Below, in pieces: positions 22,561-33,105 of a stretch of DNA of 64,000 nt (position 1 is its first letter; each line of letters begins with the position of its first letter). This DNA comes from Terfezia claveryi (taxonomy: Eukaryota; Ascomycota; Pezizomycetes; Pezizales; Pezizaceae). A program made the translations under genes and the position numbers. The notes below the pieces were generated by a model. That model was not told the DNA's origin. It did no database searches and was given only the letters and a program-made list of their open reading frames with translations. The stretch spans positions 1-64,000 of the forward strand of contig WHUX01000141.1 of NCBI GenBank assembly GCA_015179025.1, written 5' to 3'.

Positions 22561-22729
22561 ACCATCTGGTGTCCCAATGCCACTTTTTTCTTGCTGATGT
22601 TGACAGTTATAGGTACAACGAAGTGCTTACCAAACAGGCGAGACTCATCAACAGACATAGATGTAGGCAAAGAAAATGCAGATAAAGATAAATGACCCGA
22701 AATAGGTCCCTTGCTAGTGTCAGCAACTA

Positions 22730-23884
22730 GGTAAGGGACTCCGCTTTTCCCAACTCCTCTGGAGTCTCGGACACTGCATGTACGGCCAGGGAGCGATTCT
22801 TTCTCAAAGAACAGGTGGCAATAAAGTGATCCCCTTTTCCACAGGCAATGTACAACCCATTGTTGTGGCAATGTTTCCTCTCTTCTTGTGTTAGGCGGGG
22901 CCTTCCTGATGATAAATCCATGGGGGTGGGCCCTCCTGCCACCAACGATGGGTATGCTGGTTGATTGGCGGGGGCAGGGGCCTGAGCTACTTTAGTGGCA
23001 TGGTGTTGCTGGGATGGTAGGAGACGGGGTACTGGCCTGAACAAGGGGTGGTTGCAGAGCCAGGACATCTGCTGTTCCACCTGGGAAGTCTGGTCAATCA
23101 ATTCGTTAAGGGTTTTGGCTTCCGGGAGGCTGACTATGGCCTGCTGGATTTCATTATTTAGCCCTTCCTGGAATTGCTCCAGTTTGGACTGGTCATTCCA
23201 TCAGACCTCTGCCACCAGTCTCGAGAATTCTGCCATATAAGTGGACAGATCGGTGTTTTTCTGCCTGAGGGCTCGGAGGGCCCTACTGGCAGTTCCAACG
23301 GCATCGGGGTCCCTGAATGCCCTATCTAGGATTGTGAAAAGGGCCGAGATATCATTGAGCTTAATCCTGGTTTTAAGGACGTATGGCTGGATCTGATCAC
23401 AAGCTTTCCCCTCCAGCAAGGCGAAAACGTATGCCAGTCAATGTTGTTCCGACAGGAACCTGGCAGAGTCCTCGTTTAGCTTGAGGTTGACTGCATTCTT
23501 TCAGGCTCATAGACGAACCCGGTCCGCATTGAACTTAGGGGGAGTCGGAATGCTTTCGGTCTTGTTGCTACTGGCTGCTGTTGGTGTTGCAAGGTTTCCT
23601 AGAGCACAGCTGAGGTTTTGGACCATAGTCTGTTCGTTGGCCAGGGCAAGGTTCACATGGTCAAGATCCGTCTAGAGGACCATGATCTCCTCGTCGGCGG
23701 ATCTCAGCTTTCGTTCAGCCATGGCCAGGCTGTTGCCGAGTTCAGCCATGATAGCATCTATGGCCTCGAAGATGTCGATAATCTCTCGATGATAGGCATT
23801 CAATTCGTTTGGGCCTGAGGGTATAGGGGAGTTTCTCCAGGTCTGGAACCTGACGGCAGGTAGTGGGAGAGCTGCTCTTGACAT
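22730..23884 (-). pseudogene. Gypsy gag with zinc knuckle
   Basis: Three frames in the same phase (23884-23672, 23419-23201, 23101-22727) encode a retrotransposon gag: a coiled N-terminus, then LMEGKACDQI-like capsid text (here MLEGKACDQIQPY), then a knuckle-like YIACGKGDHFIATC. The first knuckle Cys is not in its usual place, so the finger may be damaged. Stops separate the frames. Confidence 0.75.
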
Positions 23885-23920
23885 GACTGTGTACCAGTTA
23901 GTCCAAAGGATCCAACGTAG

Positions 23921-24418
23921 TGTAACGACGGCTCTAGGGACAAGGCAACTAAGGGGTATGCTAGAGCAAGGGCAAGGCTAGGGTGATACACATGTAGGAA
24001 CGCTATGTGTGTGACTAGGGGAAAAGGCTAGGATGGGGGCAAGGGTGAGGGCAAGAGAGGCAGAGGGCAAGGGGCACAAGACACGCGGAGGCAGTTGTCG
24101 CATGTGTCGGAGGGAGGCAGCTGTGGTACAGAGCAGTTCATGAGACAAGGGGGGTGCACAAGGGATGTGCACAAGTGATGGGAGAGGCAAGGTTCTGTAT
24201 TAAATATACAAGACATTGGATGGGGATCCAACGAGAGGGCAGAGAGAGCAAGCTATATATACAGGCTTCCTTCCTGGCCAAGGCCACTGGAAGGAATAAG
24301 GTTCCCGAGACCCCTTATCTTGGGAACAGAGATAACAACGATATCAATCAACAATAACGAGAGTCAGACGGAATCCCATCTGACTCTTAAATCCGGCTAG
24401 GAAAGGATGGTTGTGACA
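23921..24418 (-). repeat. Gypsy 5' LTR (498 bp)
   Basis: This is the right copy of the LTR pair, upstream in the element's reading direction. The internal region begins at 23920 downward with ctacgttggatcc, where a primer-binding site would lie. Confidence 0.92.
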
Positions 24419-24423
24419 GAATA

Positions 24424-26063
24424 TATTGAAAGTAGAGTGAAAATTTTTCTTACTTTAGATATATAGTTATCTTCAACTTAGGTTATATTTCTAAGAATTA
24501 TAAGTTATTTTATTGAAGTGAATATATAGAGGTTTAGATCTTTATTATTAGGTTTTGAACATTTGTATAATTTATATTCTACTAATATATTGGTTTGAGT
24601 TACTTTATCTATTCTTTAGTAATTTCAGATTACTCCTCATATTCATACTATTACTTTAGATAGTGCTTCTGTTAATACTAAAATACTTTCTATTTTGGAG
24701 AATTCTCTTACTAGTTTTATATTACAGGATAGTCAAGTATAATGTATGGCTCATATTATTAATCTTACTACTTAATAAGTTTTATCATATCTTTAGGTTC
24801 TTTTAAGAGATGAAGATAATGAAAATATATCTAATTTAGTAAATTTAATTTCTATAGTATTTAGTCATACTCACTAGATTATTTGGAAGATTCAAGCTTT
24901 AAATAAATTGTAGAAATGTTTTGAAGTATAAATAGTAGCAGTAAAGTTGTCTTCTATTAAGCTAATATTAGATATCCAAGTAAGGTAAGTATATATATAA
25001 CTTAATGAGTATTATACTAATGTTATATAGATAGAATTTAATATATAATATGCTTTTATATCTGCTATAGTTATGATTAACTATATATATAGTATGTCAG
25101 TTTAAAGATATTCTACATTCTTTTACACTTTTAATAGAATATTAGAAGCTACTTAAACATCTCAAAAGTACAATAGAAATTTTCGTCAAAGCAATATAAT
25201 ATCTCTCTGAAAGTTCATATCTAACTTTCTCCTTGCAACTACCTTACTTTAGTATTTTAGCTACTTAATTAGAGCTTTTAGCTAATGAGTTATGAGAATC
25301 AGAACCTAATAGAGAATTATTGTAGATAGTAACTAATACTTGGATAAAACTTGATGAATATTATAGTAAAATAGGTACTATACAAGCTATTACTATAATT
25401 CTAGATCCCCAATACAAATTAACTATATTCTATAACCTATTCTAGTATGAGGAATAGATCCAATCTGCTCAACAAAGTATATATCATATATATACAGTAT
25501 AATATACACTCTCTTCTACCTCCAAAGAATCCTGCTCTCCTATTACAGATACTTAAGCAAGTGATTCACTAGAAGATGATTATTGGGAGGCTGTCTTTGG
25601 CTCACAACAATCTACTATCACATTTAATGCATATTCTGAACTTGAGATTTATTTGGAAGAACCTTCGGAAGAGCGAACTGTCAAGCCAATCAAATGGTGG
25701 CAAACCTATGCATCTAAGTACCCACATCTCTCCTTAATGGTATGCGACTTTCTTGCTGTTTCTGCTACCAGCATCCCATCTAAGCAAGTTTTTTCTATTG
25801 CAGGTAAGTTCAATTCTTTAAAATGATTGGAACGATCTAACTATTTATTACTGGAATTACCAAGCCAGATACCTAATAAGTGCCAGTCTTGCCTTAGTGA
25901 AAATATGATGAATGCAATTATGTGCTGTAAAGCATAGCTTGGAGTGCAGGAGATAACGTCAGAAGAGATCGTAATGGAGAAACAGCTGCTCGCCCATTTG
26001 AATGAAGTAGCTATGGAGGGAGATTTACTACTGGAGATTGCGGGTATTAAGGATGATGACTGA
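24424..26063 (+). pseudogene. hAT transposase body and dimerisation domain, decayed
   Basis: This is highly AT-rich sequence with dense TAA/TAG stops. The C-terminal hAT dimerisation domain is readable at 25639-25803 (KPIKWWQTYASKYPHLSLM ... IPSKQVFSIAG). Further on, NAIMCCKA then a TAG where the family has Trp, then LGVQ, matches the family's end. The stops fit C-to-T or G-to-A changes from Gln and Trp codons. Confidence 0.8.
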
Positions 26064-26282
26064 TTCTTTTCCTTTTTCTATGTCTGTTTATATCCGTGTC
26101 TTTCATATTTCTGCATCTTTTATATTTCTGCCTCTTTCATACAGATATGTAGCATAGGCAGTTATCTATATTCTTCTCGCAATTCTCACGAGCCGGCTCG
26201 AGCCTGTATACGAGCCCTTTTTCTTAAAGCTCGAGCCAGCTTATGCCCAGGCCTACTGAGGACTCGAAAGGAGTTTGGAATA

Positions 26283-26535
26283 TGTTAAATGTAGTAATCT
26301 GTACCAGCTATTATTGGGGCAAATGAAGACGCAGGATTGAGCATGGGATGTTATTGTCGGGATGTTACAGTCCATCAGTTTAGGGTGTGGTCAAACCATT
26401 GCAGATGACGTTCTGTACATAAGGCCCCTGTCCCCTGTCTCTCTCTCTCTTCTTTCCTACTTCTTTCTATAGAGATTCATAGCTTAATATATGGTATCTT
26501 ACTCTATATTCGAAGCTTCATCACATAATCTTTCA
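26283..26535 (+). repeat. Copia 5' LTR (253 bp)
   Basis: It pairs with 30588-30840. It contains a pyrimidine-rich tctctctctctcttctttcc stretch and ends cataatctttca. Roughly a dozen differences from the 3' LTR, most of them A/G or C/T. Confidence 0.9.
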
Positions 26536-26568
26536 TGATAGCAACACTTTGTTAGACACAATCCAAGA

Positions 26569-29500
26569 ATGTCTTCAACCACCGCTGAATCGTCAGCAGG
26601 CACTGCGTCTTCTCAGTTCAAACCTCCGAAAACTATGACCCCCCTCAAAAATGAGGTTAACTATATAGCATGGGCGAAAGAGATGAGCAGAACTCTCAGA
26701 GTAGCAGAGTTAGATAATGCTATTGATACCACGAAGGGTGTAGCCCCTACTCCTATATCACAAGATTTTCAGAACCACACAGATAAAGCCCTTACCACAT
26801 TAATGGTTAACTATAAACTAGAACCTCTCACTCTAATTAAAGTGTGCGATACTGCACTTGACACATGGACTATACTCAAGAGTTACTATGAAGGGAGAAC
26901 CTGTACATATATGTCATCTCTCCTTCTAGCTATCACCAACCTCCGCTTTGATAATAGAAAGGACACTCTTACACAACATATAGTAAACTTTGAGAATAAA
27001 TGGAACAACCTCCGAACGAATGTCGCATCCACTACCGCATCCTCTGACACCTTAGCCGGCAGTATTAAGCACTTTATCAACAATGACAGGTGGAAAGCAA
27101 CAATACTTCTTTCCACACTACCTTACTATTCTACCTATTAAAATCTCATCATGAATATTATAGGAGGAACAGCCAAACCCTCTTATGCAGATGTGGCACT
27201 CAGACTGCAAGAACTATCTGACCATATCAAAATAAGACCTAACCGAAGTCTTTCCACCATCCCTGAACCTACAACTGCATTTGCTACAAATCTTCTAGTT
27301 AAATGTCATTACTGTAAGAGTAAAGGATAGCCAGGAACATCATATGAAGAGAAGGATTGTAGGATAAAAAAGCGAGATATTTCAAAGTCCATATCACATA
27401 TCACTCAGTCTTCCGATATTTGGGATACATTTTGCGACATGGCAACTACCGATGAAACTAGCTTAGATTTAACCGACTGGTTTATGGATTCATGTTCATT
27501 AGTGCATATTACTAATAATATTATAGAACTGATTAATTCTTATCCGCACTATCAATTGGTAAGAACTGGAGGAGGGAACATTTATTCTACTTATAAAGGA
27601 AGTGTGAAAATTGGAAAAATGACCCTTTATGATGTCCTCTATATTCCTAACTTCCCTCGAAAGCTTATCAGTGTAGCTAAGATCTCCGCGCAAGGGGCTA
27701 TACTTTCTATTGGTATCGAAAATACTATCACCTACCAAGGCCAAATTATCCCTCTGACGGTATCTAATAGAATTTACTAACTTGCGACCGTGATACCTAG
27801 GGCACACCAACATACGACTATTACGCTTAGGCCCGAAGTCCATCTAATAGAGGAGGAAGCTATGAAGTGGCATGTTAGATATGGCCATCTCCCTTTTCTT
27901 GCATTTAAGAAAATTACCAAAGCACCGAAGAGTCTTCACCTTTGTATACAACAATGCAATACTTGTGTTATCACCAAAATGACTCAACCAATCTCCAAGT
28001 CATTTGGGATCAGAAGCAATATAGTGGGACAAATTGTTCACTTAGATTTATACGGCCCAATACCTATTGAAGATCTGTATCATCATAAATATATGATTAC
28101 TCTTATCGATGACTTCTCATGATTTACAATAACTCGAGCCATAACCTTGAAATCAGATGCTGCTCAAACTCTCCAACACATGATGACCTATTTTTCCAGT
28201 CTTACTAGTACAAAAATACAAGCACTTCAAACTGATTTTGGAGGAGAATTCAAATCCACAGAATTCCACCAATAGCTGAGTAAAGAAGGAATCAGTGAGA
28301 AGTCTATAGTTCCATATCATAGTGAAACAAACGCTGTGGCCGAGCAAACGAATTGAACAATTATGACTATGGTATGCACCAATCTCAAAGGCATGTCAAA
28401 CTCTACTTGGTCTTTAGCTATGGAGTACACTACATTCATCAAGAACCGAATTCCCTATGCCTTATTAAATAGAGATGCTCCACTATAGAAGATTAAGCAA
28501 GTGCTGGTGGATATTCAGAAGGAAAGAGAACATTTCAGACCTTTTGGAGAAATTGTATACTGCCATACATATGAAGATGGTAAGCTTGCGGATAGAGTAG
28601 TGGAAGTAAAAGTAGTGGGATTCACATCTACTCATGGCATCTATAAAGTTATCCTACCTTCAAGAAGAGTGACTATGGCAAAGAATCCAATCTCCAAGCA
28701 AATCTATCTAAACCAGGCTACTTAGGCTCAGTTATACATACCTCTGCCTACAACGTCCGCGGAGCCTGCAATATTCGTGACGCCTGCAACATCTCCGCCA
28801 CCTGCAACATCCGTGCCGCCTGCAACATCCATGCCACCTGCAATATTCATGGGGCCTGCAATATCCGTACCGCCACCTGCAACATCCATGTCACCTGCAA
28901 CATCCATGCCGTCTGCAATATCCATGCCGCCTACAATATCTGTATCTACCATATCTCCCCAAGCTATCGAAGGTCCAAGTCTAAGAAGATCTACTCGAAG
29001 AATAGCTGGAAAACCTCCCGTTCACTTAGATGAAGATCCTGCTTATCGTAATATGGAGTGCCATTTGACAATACAAGAAGCCCTTGATTCTCCAAATAAG
29101 TAGAAGTGGCAAGAAGCAATTTAAAGGAAATTAGACCTCTTGAATAAGTATAAGGTCTATAAGTGGGTTAACAAAGTCCTCAAAAGAGCAAAAGTAATTG
29201 ACACCAAGTTGATCCTTAGAGAAAAGAGTGATAAAGATCCTTTGGACCCAAAATGCTTTAAAGCTCGCCTGACTGCACGTGGTTTTCTACAAAGACCTGG
29301 AGTTGACTTTGATTCTCATGGCATATATGCACTAGTATGCCGAGAAGAAACCTGGCGTATCATAATCTGTCTCGGACTAAAGAAAAAACTTATCATGTGT
29401 CAGTACAATATTGAGAGAGCTTTTCTCAATGGACCAATTCAAGAAATTATGTACATTGTCGATAAGCAGGCTACTGGAGATAAGGCATGGTTGTTAAAAA

Positions 29501-30645
29501 AGTCGCTATATGGTATGAAACAAGGAGCACACAATTGGAATAAAGTTATAGACGATATTCTGAAAGGACTAGGGTTTATACAGTGTAAAGATGACCTTGG
29601 CTTATACTATCGGGTTATTGGAGATGACTTAATTATTATACATGTTAATGATCTCCTTTGTGGCTTTTCTGATGAATTGGTAGCACAAGAATGGGAAGAG
29701 GCTATGAGTGAATTCTTTACACTGGAAGAGCGAGGACTTCCTAAGCGGTATCTGGGAATGATGTTTGAATGGAAAGATGGCGAGGTACTGGTGACTGGGT
29801 TAGATCACATAGAAAAATTAGCTCTGGATGTTGGAATCTCCTAGACTTCGAAATCTCCCTATCTTAATGAAGGTCTTAAGGAAAAGGAACAAGTATACGA
29901 GAAGAGTGATATCAAAGAGTTCCAAGTCCTCACCGGAAGATTATTCTATATTGCCAGAATGTGGCATCCTGATATCTGTTACGTAGTACAATGCCTCTCT
30001 ATTGTTGCTTCCAAACCAACAACTCATGATATCAAGAAGGCGCACAAAGTCATATCATACCTTCTAGGAAGTAAGGCTCTTAGAGTGCGACTGAGAGGAG
30101 AAGACATGACTAATATCGATATCTATACCGATGCGGGAGAGGAAGCACTTGAATCAAAAGCGACCTCTGGTATTCTCATCATGGCTGGGGAATCTCCGGT
30201 AGGATGGACATCAAGAAAACAGGATATGACAACTTTGTTATCTACAGAGGCTGAGTACATCGCAATGGGAGCAGGTGCACAGGATGCTTTATGGATTCAG
30301 AAGATATTAGAATTCTGCAACGTCAAGACTACAATCAGGCTCTGGACAGACAGTATGGGAGGATCGAGCCTATCTTATAACCCCAATTTCTACAAGCGAA
30401 TGAAGCATATTCGGCGAAGACATCACTTTGTCCAAGAGTGTGTTGAGGAGGGACTCTTGAGCATGCAATGGGTGCCTGGTGAAGACAACCCGGCAGATGT
30501 GCTGACGAAGTGTATAACAGGCCAAAAGTTCAGATACCTGATCTCCAAGGTGGGCATTAGAGCACAGCTGGCAGAATTAAGGGAGGATGTTGAATGTAGT
30601 AATCCGTGCCAGCTATTGTTGGGGCAAACGCAGACGCAGGATTGA
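26569..30645 (+). pseudogene. Copia gag-pol, single frame with about eleven nonsense codons
   Basis: All parts lie in one phase over 1358 codons, with no frameshift. From the N-terminus: gag (UBN2-like, YEGRTCTYMSSLLL; knuckle remnant CHYCKSKG); protease/pre-integrase (WFMDSCSLVHIT, KWHVRYGHLPFLAF, CIQQCNTCVITKM); integrase (HLDLYGPI, TDFGGEFKSTEF, HSETNAVAEQTN); reverse transcriptase (KARLTARGF, NIERAFLNGPI, LLKKSLYGMKQGAHNWN, IIHVNDLLCGF); RNase H (IYTDAGEEALESKATSG, LSTEAEYIAMG, WVPGEDNPADVLTK). Premature stops occur near 27139, 27328, 27778, 28120, 28273, 28354, 28486, 28723, 29101, 29122 and 29842. Each can be explained by CAA, CAG, CGA or TGG codons changed by one transition. RT catalytic text is VNDLL where copia usually has VDDLL, another G-to-A change. 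Confidence 0.92.
28750..28955 (+). repeat. 15-bp tandem repeat in copia, integrase-RT linker
   Basis: CCGCCTGCAACATCC-like units encode a PPATS(M/V) repeat of about a dozen copies between integrase and reverse transcriptase. It is low-complexity linker sequence. Confidence 0.85.
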
Positions 30646-30840
30646 GCATGGGATGTTATTGTCGGGATGTTACAGTCGATCAGTTTAGGGTGTGGTCAAA
30701 CCGTTGCGGATGACGTTCTGTACATAAGGCCCCTGTCCCCTGTCTCTCTCTCTCTTCTTTCCTACTTCTTTCTATAGAGATTCATAGCTTAATATACGGT
30801 ATCTTACTCTATATTCGGAGCTTCATCACATAATCTTTCA
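30588..30840 (+). repeat. Copia 3' LTR (253 bp)
   Basis: Same length as the 5' LTR and closer to an unmutated state (for example tgttgaatg and ccgtgcc versus tgttaaatg and ctgtacc in the 5' copy). Confidence 0.9.
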
Positions 30841-31481
30841 GAATGTGGAGCTGCGAATGGAACAGACAGGCACTCTCAGCCCACACGTGGATGCGGACCG
30901 CTAGAGGGCCACGGAAGAGCTGGCTACACTGCATCGGCAAAACAGATACCAACGCAGGCGAGTGCGGAAGCCCTACGGAAGATACACGGCACAATACGTT
31001 CGAGTGCTCACGGTTCGGACGGGAAAGATCCCTCCACTTGGGCAACAAGAACACATGGGAAGACCTGGACAAGCCGGAGTGGAGCCTGTGGAGGATGGAA
31101 GGGGAGAAGGTTTTTGGAGGCCATAGAGACTTTCTTCGAATACCTCTATAACAATCTCGCCTAATGTATTCTCGCGAGTTCCCTATTAGCTCACCTGTTA
31201 TTTTGTTGTCTCTTTAATTGGTTTTTGTTTTCCTTCGGGTCGAGGTCCAGAGTTAGGCCCCCTGGGCCATCGGCTCGAGCCCGTTAATGACAGCATGGGA
31301 CCCCGATCCACTTGAGTTCGGGTATTAGCGACAGACCTGGCGAATTAACCTGCCTTGTCCCTGAATCCACCAGGGTTTCTGGGTGGCTCCTCATGGGGGG
31401 CCCCCCCTAACGGGACCGCATAGGCAGAAAAAGAAAAAAATAATGAGCAACCCAGAATTGTCAGTGGATTCAGGACAGGGT

Positions 31482-32053
31482 TATTGAAAGGTTACTGAGC
31501 GAGTGATATCGCTGGGTATTGGAGGATGCAAGCTGTGGACTCTTAGTGCAGTGAAGCAGGGTGATGCGAGTGCAAGAGCGAGAAGAGCGTGCGAATGTGG
31601 GATGTTGGGTCAAGAGTAGACAGTCTTATTGAGTCTATCTAGAGAAGCATATCGATGCATGACTGTCCTGAGAGCTCGTATATAAAGAGACGAGATCAGG
31701 GTAAAACGTTCAACAAAGCAGTCTAAGCTAGCTATCCTAAGAGCAGTAATACCATGAGTACGCGCAAGCATTATACCAGATGCGTGGGTGAATGCGTAAG
31801 CACAGGATTGATGTACAAGCAGTAGGCCAAGTGCGAGAGCATTAACTTGAAGCAACGAAGAGCATTAACGAGTATTGGTATTTAGGCTAGTAAGCGAAGA
31901 TAGTGAATTTATGTGAACAGCAAGTATGAACACACGTGAAGAAGAAGAAAAACGCAGAGATCCGTTAGCAGGGTAACAAGTGCTCACAATAGGTATCAGC
32001 AATACCTAGCGGAGAGACTTGACTGTATGCATAAAGAAATGGTGATTTCAACA
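31482..32053. mobile_element. Solo LTR, family A copy 1 (572 bp)
   Basis: It begins TATTGAAAGGTTACTG and ends GATTTCAACA, with a perfect 5-bp duplication AGGGT on both sides (31477-31481 and 32054-32058). It matches 54296-54813 along its length. No internal retroelement sequence is attached. It sits inside LINE-derived sequence. Confidence 0.88.
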
Positions 32054-32059
32054 AGGGTA

Positions 32060-32590
32060 AGTTTTTTTTTTTTTTTTTTTTTTTTAAAATACTTGGTAAC
32101 AAGGGTAAGTTAATCTGCCGGTCCGATTCGTATGCACTGCAATAGACAGACAGAGTCTGCATAGTGGAAGATAGACAAGGCTGGTCAGAAGAGAGAGAAG
32201 TCCCCCCCCAAAAAATGAAAACTCCAGAGACTTCGTTTCAATCCCGCGTGGCCCTGCTGGCCAGGCATCTATGTAAATATTAGAAGAAGGAGCCACCAAA
32301 TTTTCCCCTCCCCCTCTTCTTCGATCCAGATCAGCATATCGAGGTTTTCCCAGCGTTGAATGTCCCCTAGGTGTGTTCTGATTCCGGGTAGGAGAAGACG
32401 GTGTGATTGCCACTCTCCCCTGGATCGTGGCAGAGCGCGCTGGCCTGGGACACGGCTTACTTGATCTTGTGGAGCCAGGCATTCTGCGGTCACTTTTCCG
32501 TTCGGAGCCACGTTTATGCTGCGAGCGCCTGAAATCTGTGAATTCATGAACACGGATTTTTTTTCCTTGAAATGATATCTAGAGGCTCCC
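32060..32590 (-). mobile_element. 5'-truncated LINE fragment, minus strand
   Basis: An oligo-T run (32062-32084) then ggtaagttaatctgccgg mark the LINE 3' end. The minus-strand translation shows the zinc-finger region (LAA-stop-TWLRTEK, ALCHDPGESGNHTVF) with several stops. Related to the copies at 15398 and 63470. Confidence 0.65.
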
Positions 32591-32599
32591 GAGAAGTCA

Positions 32600-33105
32600 G
32601 CGATGTAGAGTCCTATGCCAGGGTTTGGAGGCCTAGGCGTTCTGTGGCTTGTACAGACACTTATTTATATAGGCCCCGCTTACGATAGATATTAACTACA
32701 GTGCTGACAGCTCCCACCACTTGAGCCGTACTCTAAGCCACCAGATATCATTTTTGGCGCGGTGTCTTAGAAAGTATCCGGATACGTATACGTCTATACA
32801 CTCTGTAGACGCTAATGACTTCCTTTGTTCGCCCGAAAAAATGGAACTGCTGTTTTCGGACTACAGAACAGTATTAATTGCTTTCTAAAAGTATGCACAC
32901 CTCGAACGTCTTAATGAGCCTATGTATTACCTTCCCGGTCCCATAAACTCCTCTCTGTTTCCCTGGCCAGTATTAACCGGCAATTACGTATATGTTATTA
33001 TTCAACTTTCCGCGCGACCCCTCGAGCTTATCAACTTGATTACTATGGTTTCAGCATACTAATGCATTGTGAAATTGGTTCACTTATTCTTACATAAATT
33101 CAAAA
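32600..33105. other. Upstream region of the 33106 gene
   Basis: No gene or repeat was recognised. It presumably holds the promoter of the membrane protein that starts at 33106; no clear core element stands out. Confidence 0.4.

Larger units (their letters stand above)
18009..24418 (-). mobile_element. Complete Ty3/gypsy chromovirus-type retrotransposon
   Basis: The element is 6410 bp with two 498-bp LTRs (18009-18506 and 23921-24418), both TGTAAYGACGG...TTGTGACA. The 5-bp target duplication GAATA is perfect (18004-18008 and 24419-24423). It reads on the minus strand: gag, protease, reverse transcriptase, RNase H, integrase, chromodomain. A purine tract (complement of ctatccccccctttagg) sits next to the left LTR. 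Coding parts have several nonsense changes and at least two frame changes, so it is not autonomous. Confidence 0.93.
17165..26255 (+). mobile_element. hAT DNA transposon, itself split by a gypsy element
   Basis: The ends are inverted: TAGGCCTGGGCA at 17165 and TGCCCAGGCCTA at 26244-26255. The flanking 8-bp duplications are CCGAGGAC (17157-17164) and CTGAGGAC (26256-26263), differing by one transition. Excluding the inserted gypsy, the hAT is about 2.7 kb. Both ends carry subterminal copies of GGCTCGAGCC, a usual arrangement for hAT transposase binding. The transposase is decayed (see separate entries). Confidence 0.88.
26283..30840 (+). mobile_element. Complete Ty1/copia retrotransposon
   Basis: The element is 4558 bp with 253-bp LTRs at 26283-26535 and 30588-30840, both TGTTRAATG...AATCTTTCA. 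Flanking pentamers are GAATA (26278-26282) and GAATG (30841-30845), one transition apart. A purine tract (gggagga) precedes the 3' LTR. LTR differences are mostly transitions. It inserted into the LINE 19 bp beyond the hAT duplication. Confidence 0.93.
16640..31437 (+). mobile_element. Plus-strand LINE split by hAT and copia insertions
   Basis: Three pieces belong to one LINE: 16640-17164, 26264-26282 and 30841-31437. Piece 1 encodes RNase H (CFIDGTG ... VFSGSQAAVQAVL ... VRGHIGIKGNEKVDQRAS), with a frameshift just after FIDGTG. Piece 3 encodes the C-terminal zinc-finger block (WNRQALSAHTWMRTARGPRK ... CGSPTEDTRHNTFEC), stopping at 31149-31151. The 3' end near 31421-31437 (cctaacgggaccgcatagg, A-rich) equals the LINE tails elsewhere. 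Removing the hAT, the copia and one copy of each target duplication rejoins the coding sequence in frame across the copia site. Confidence 0.8.
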
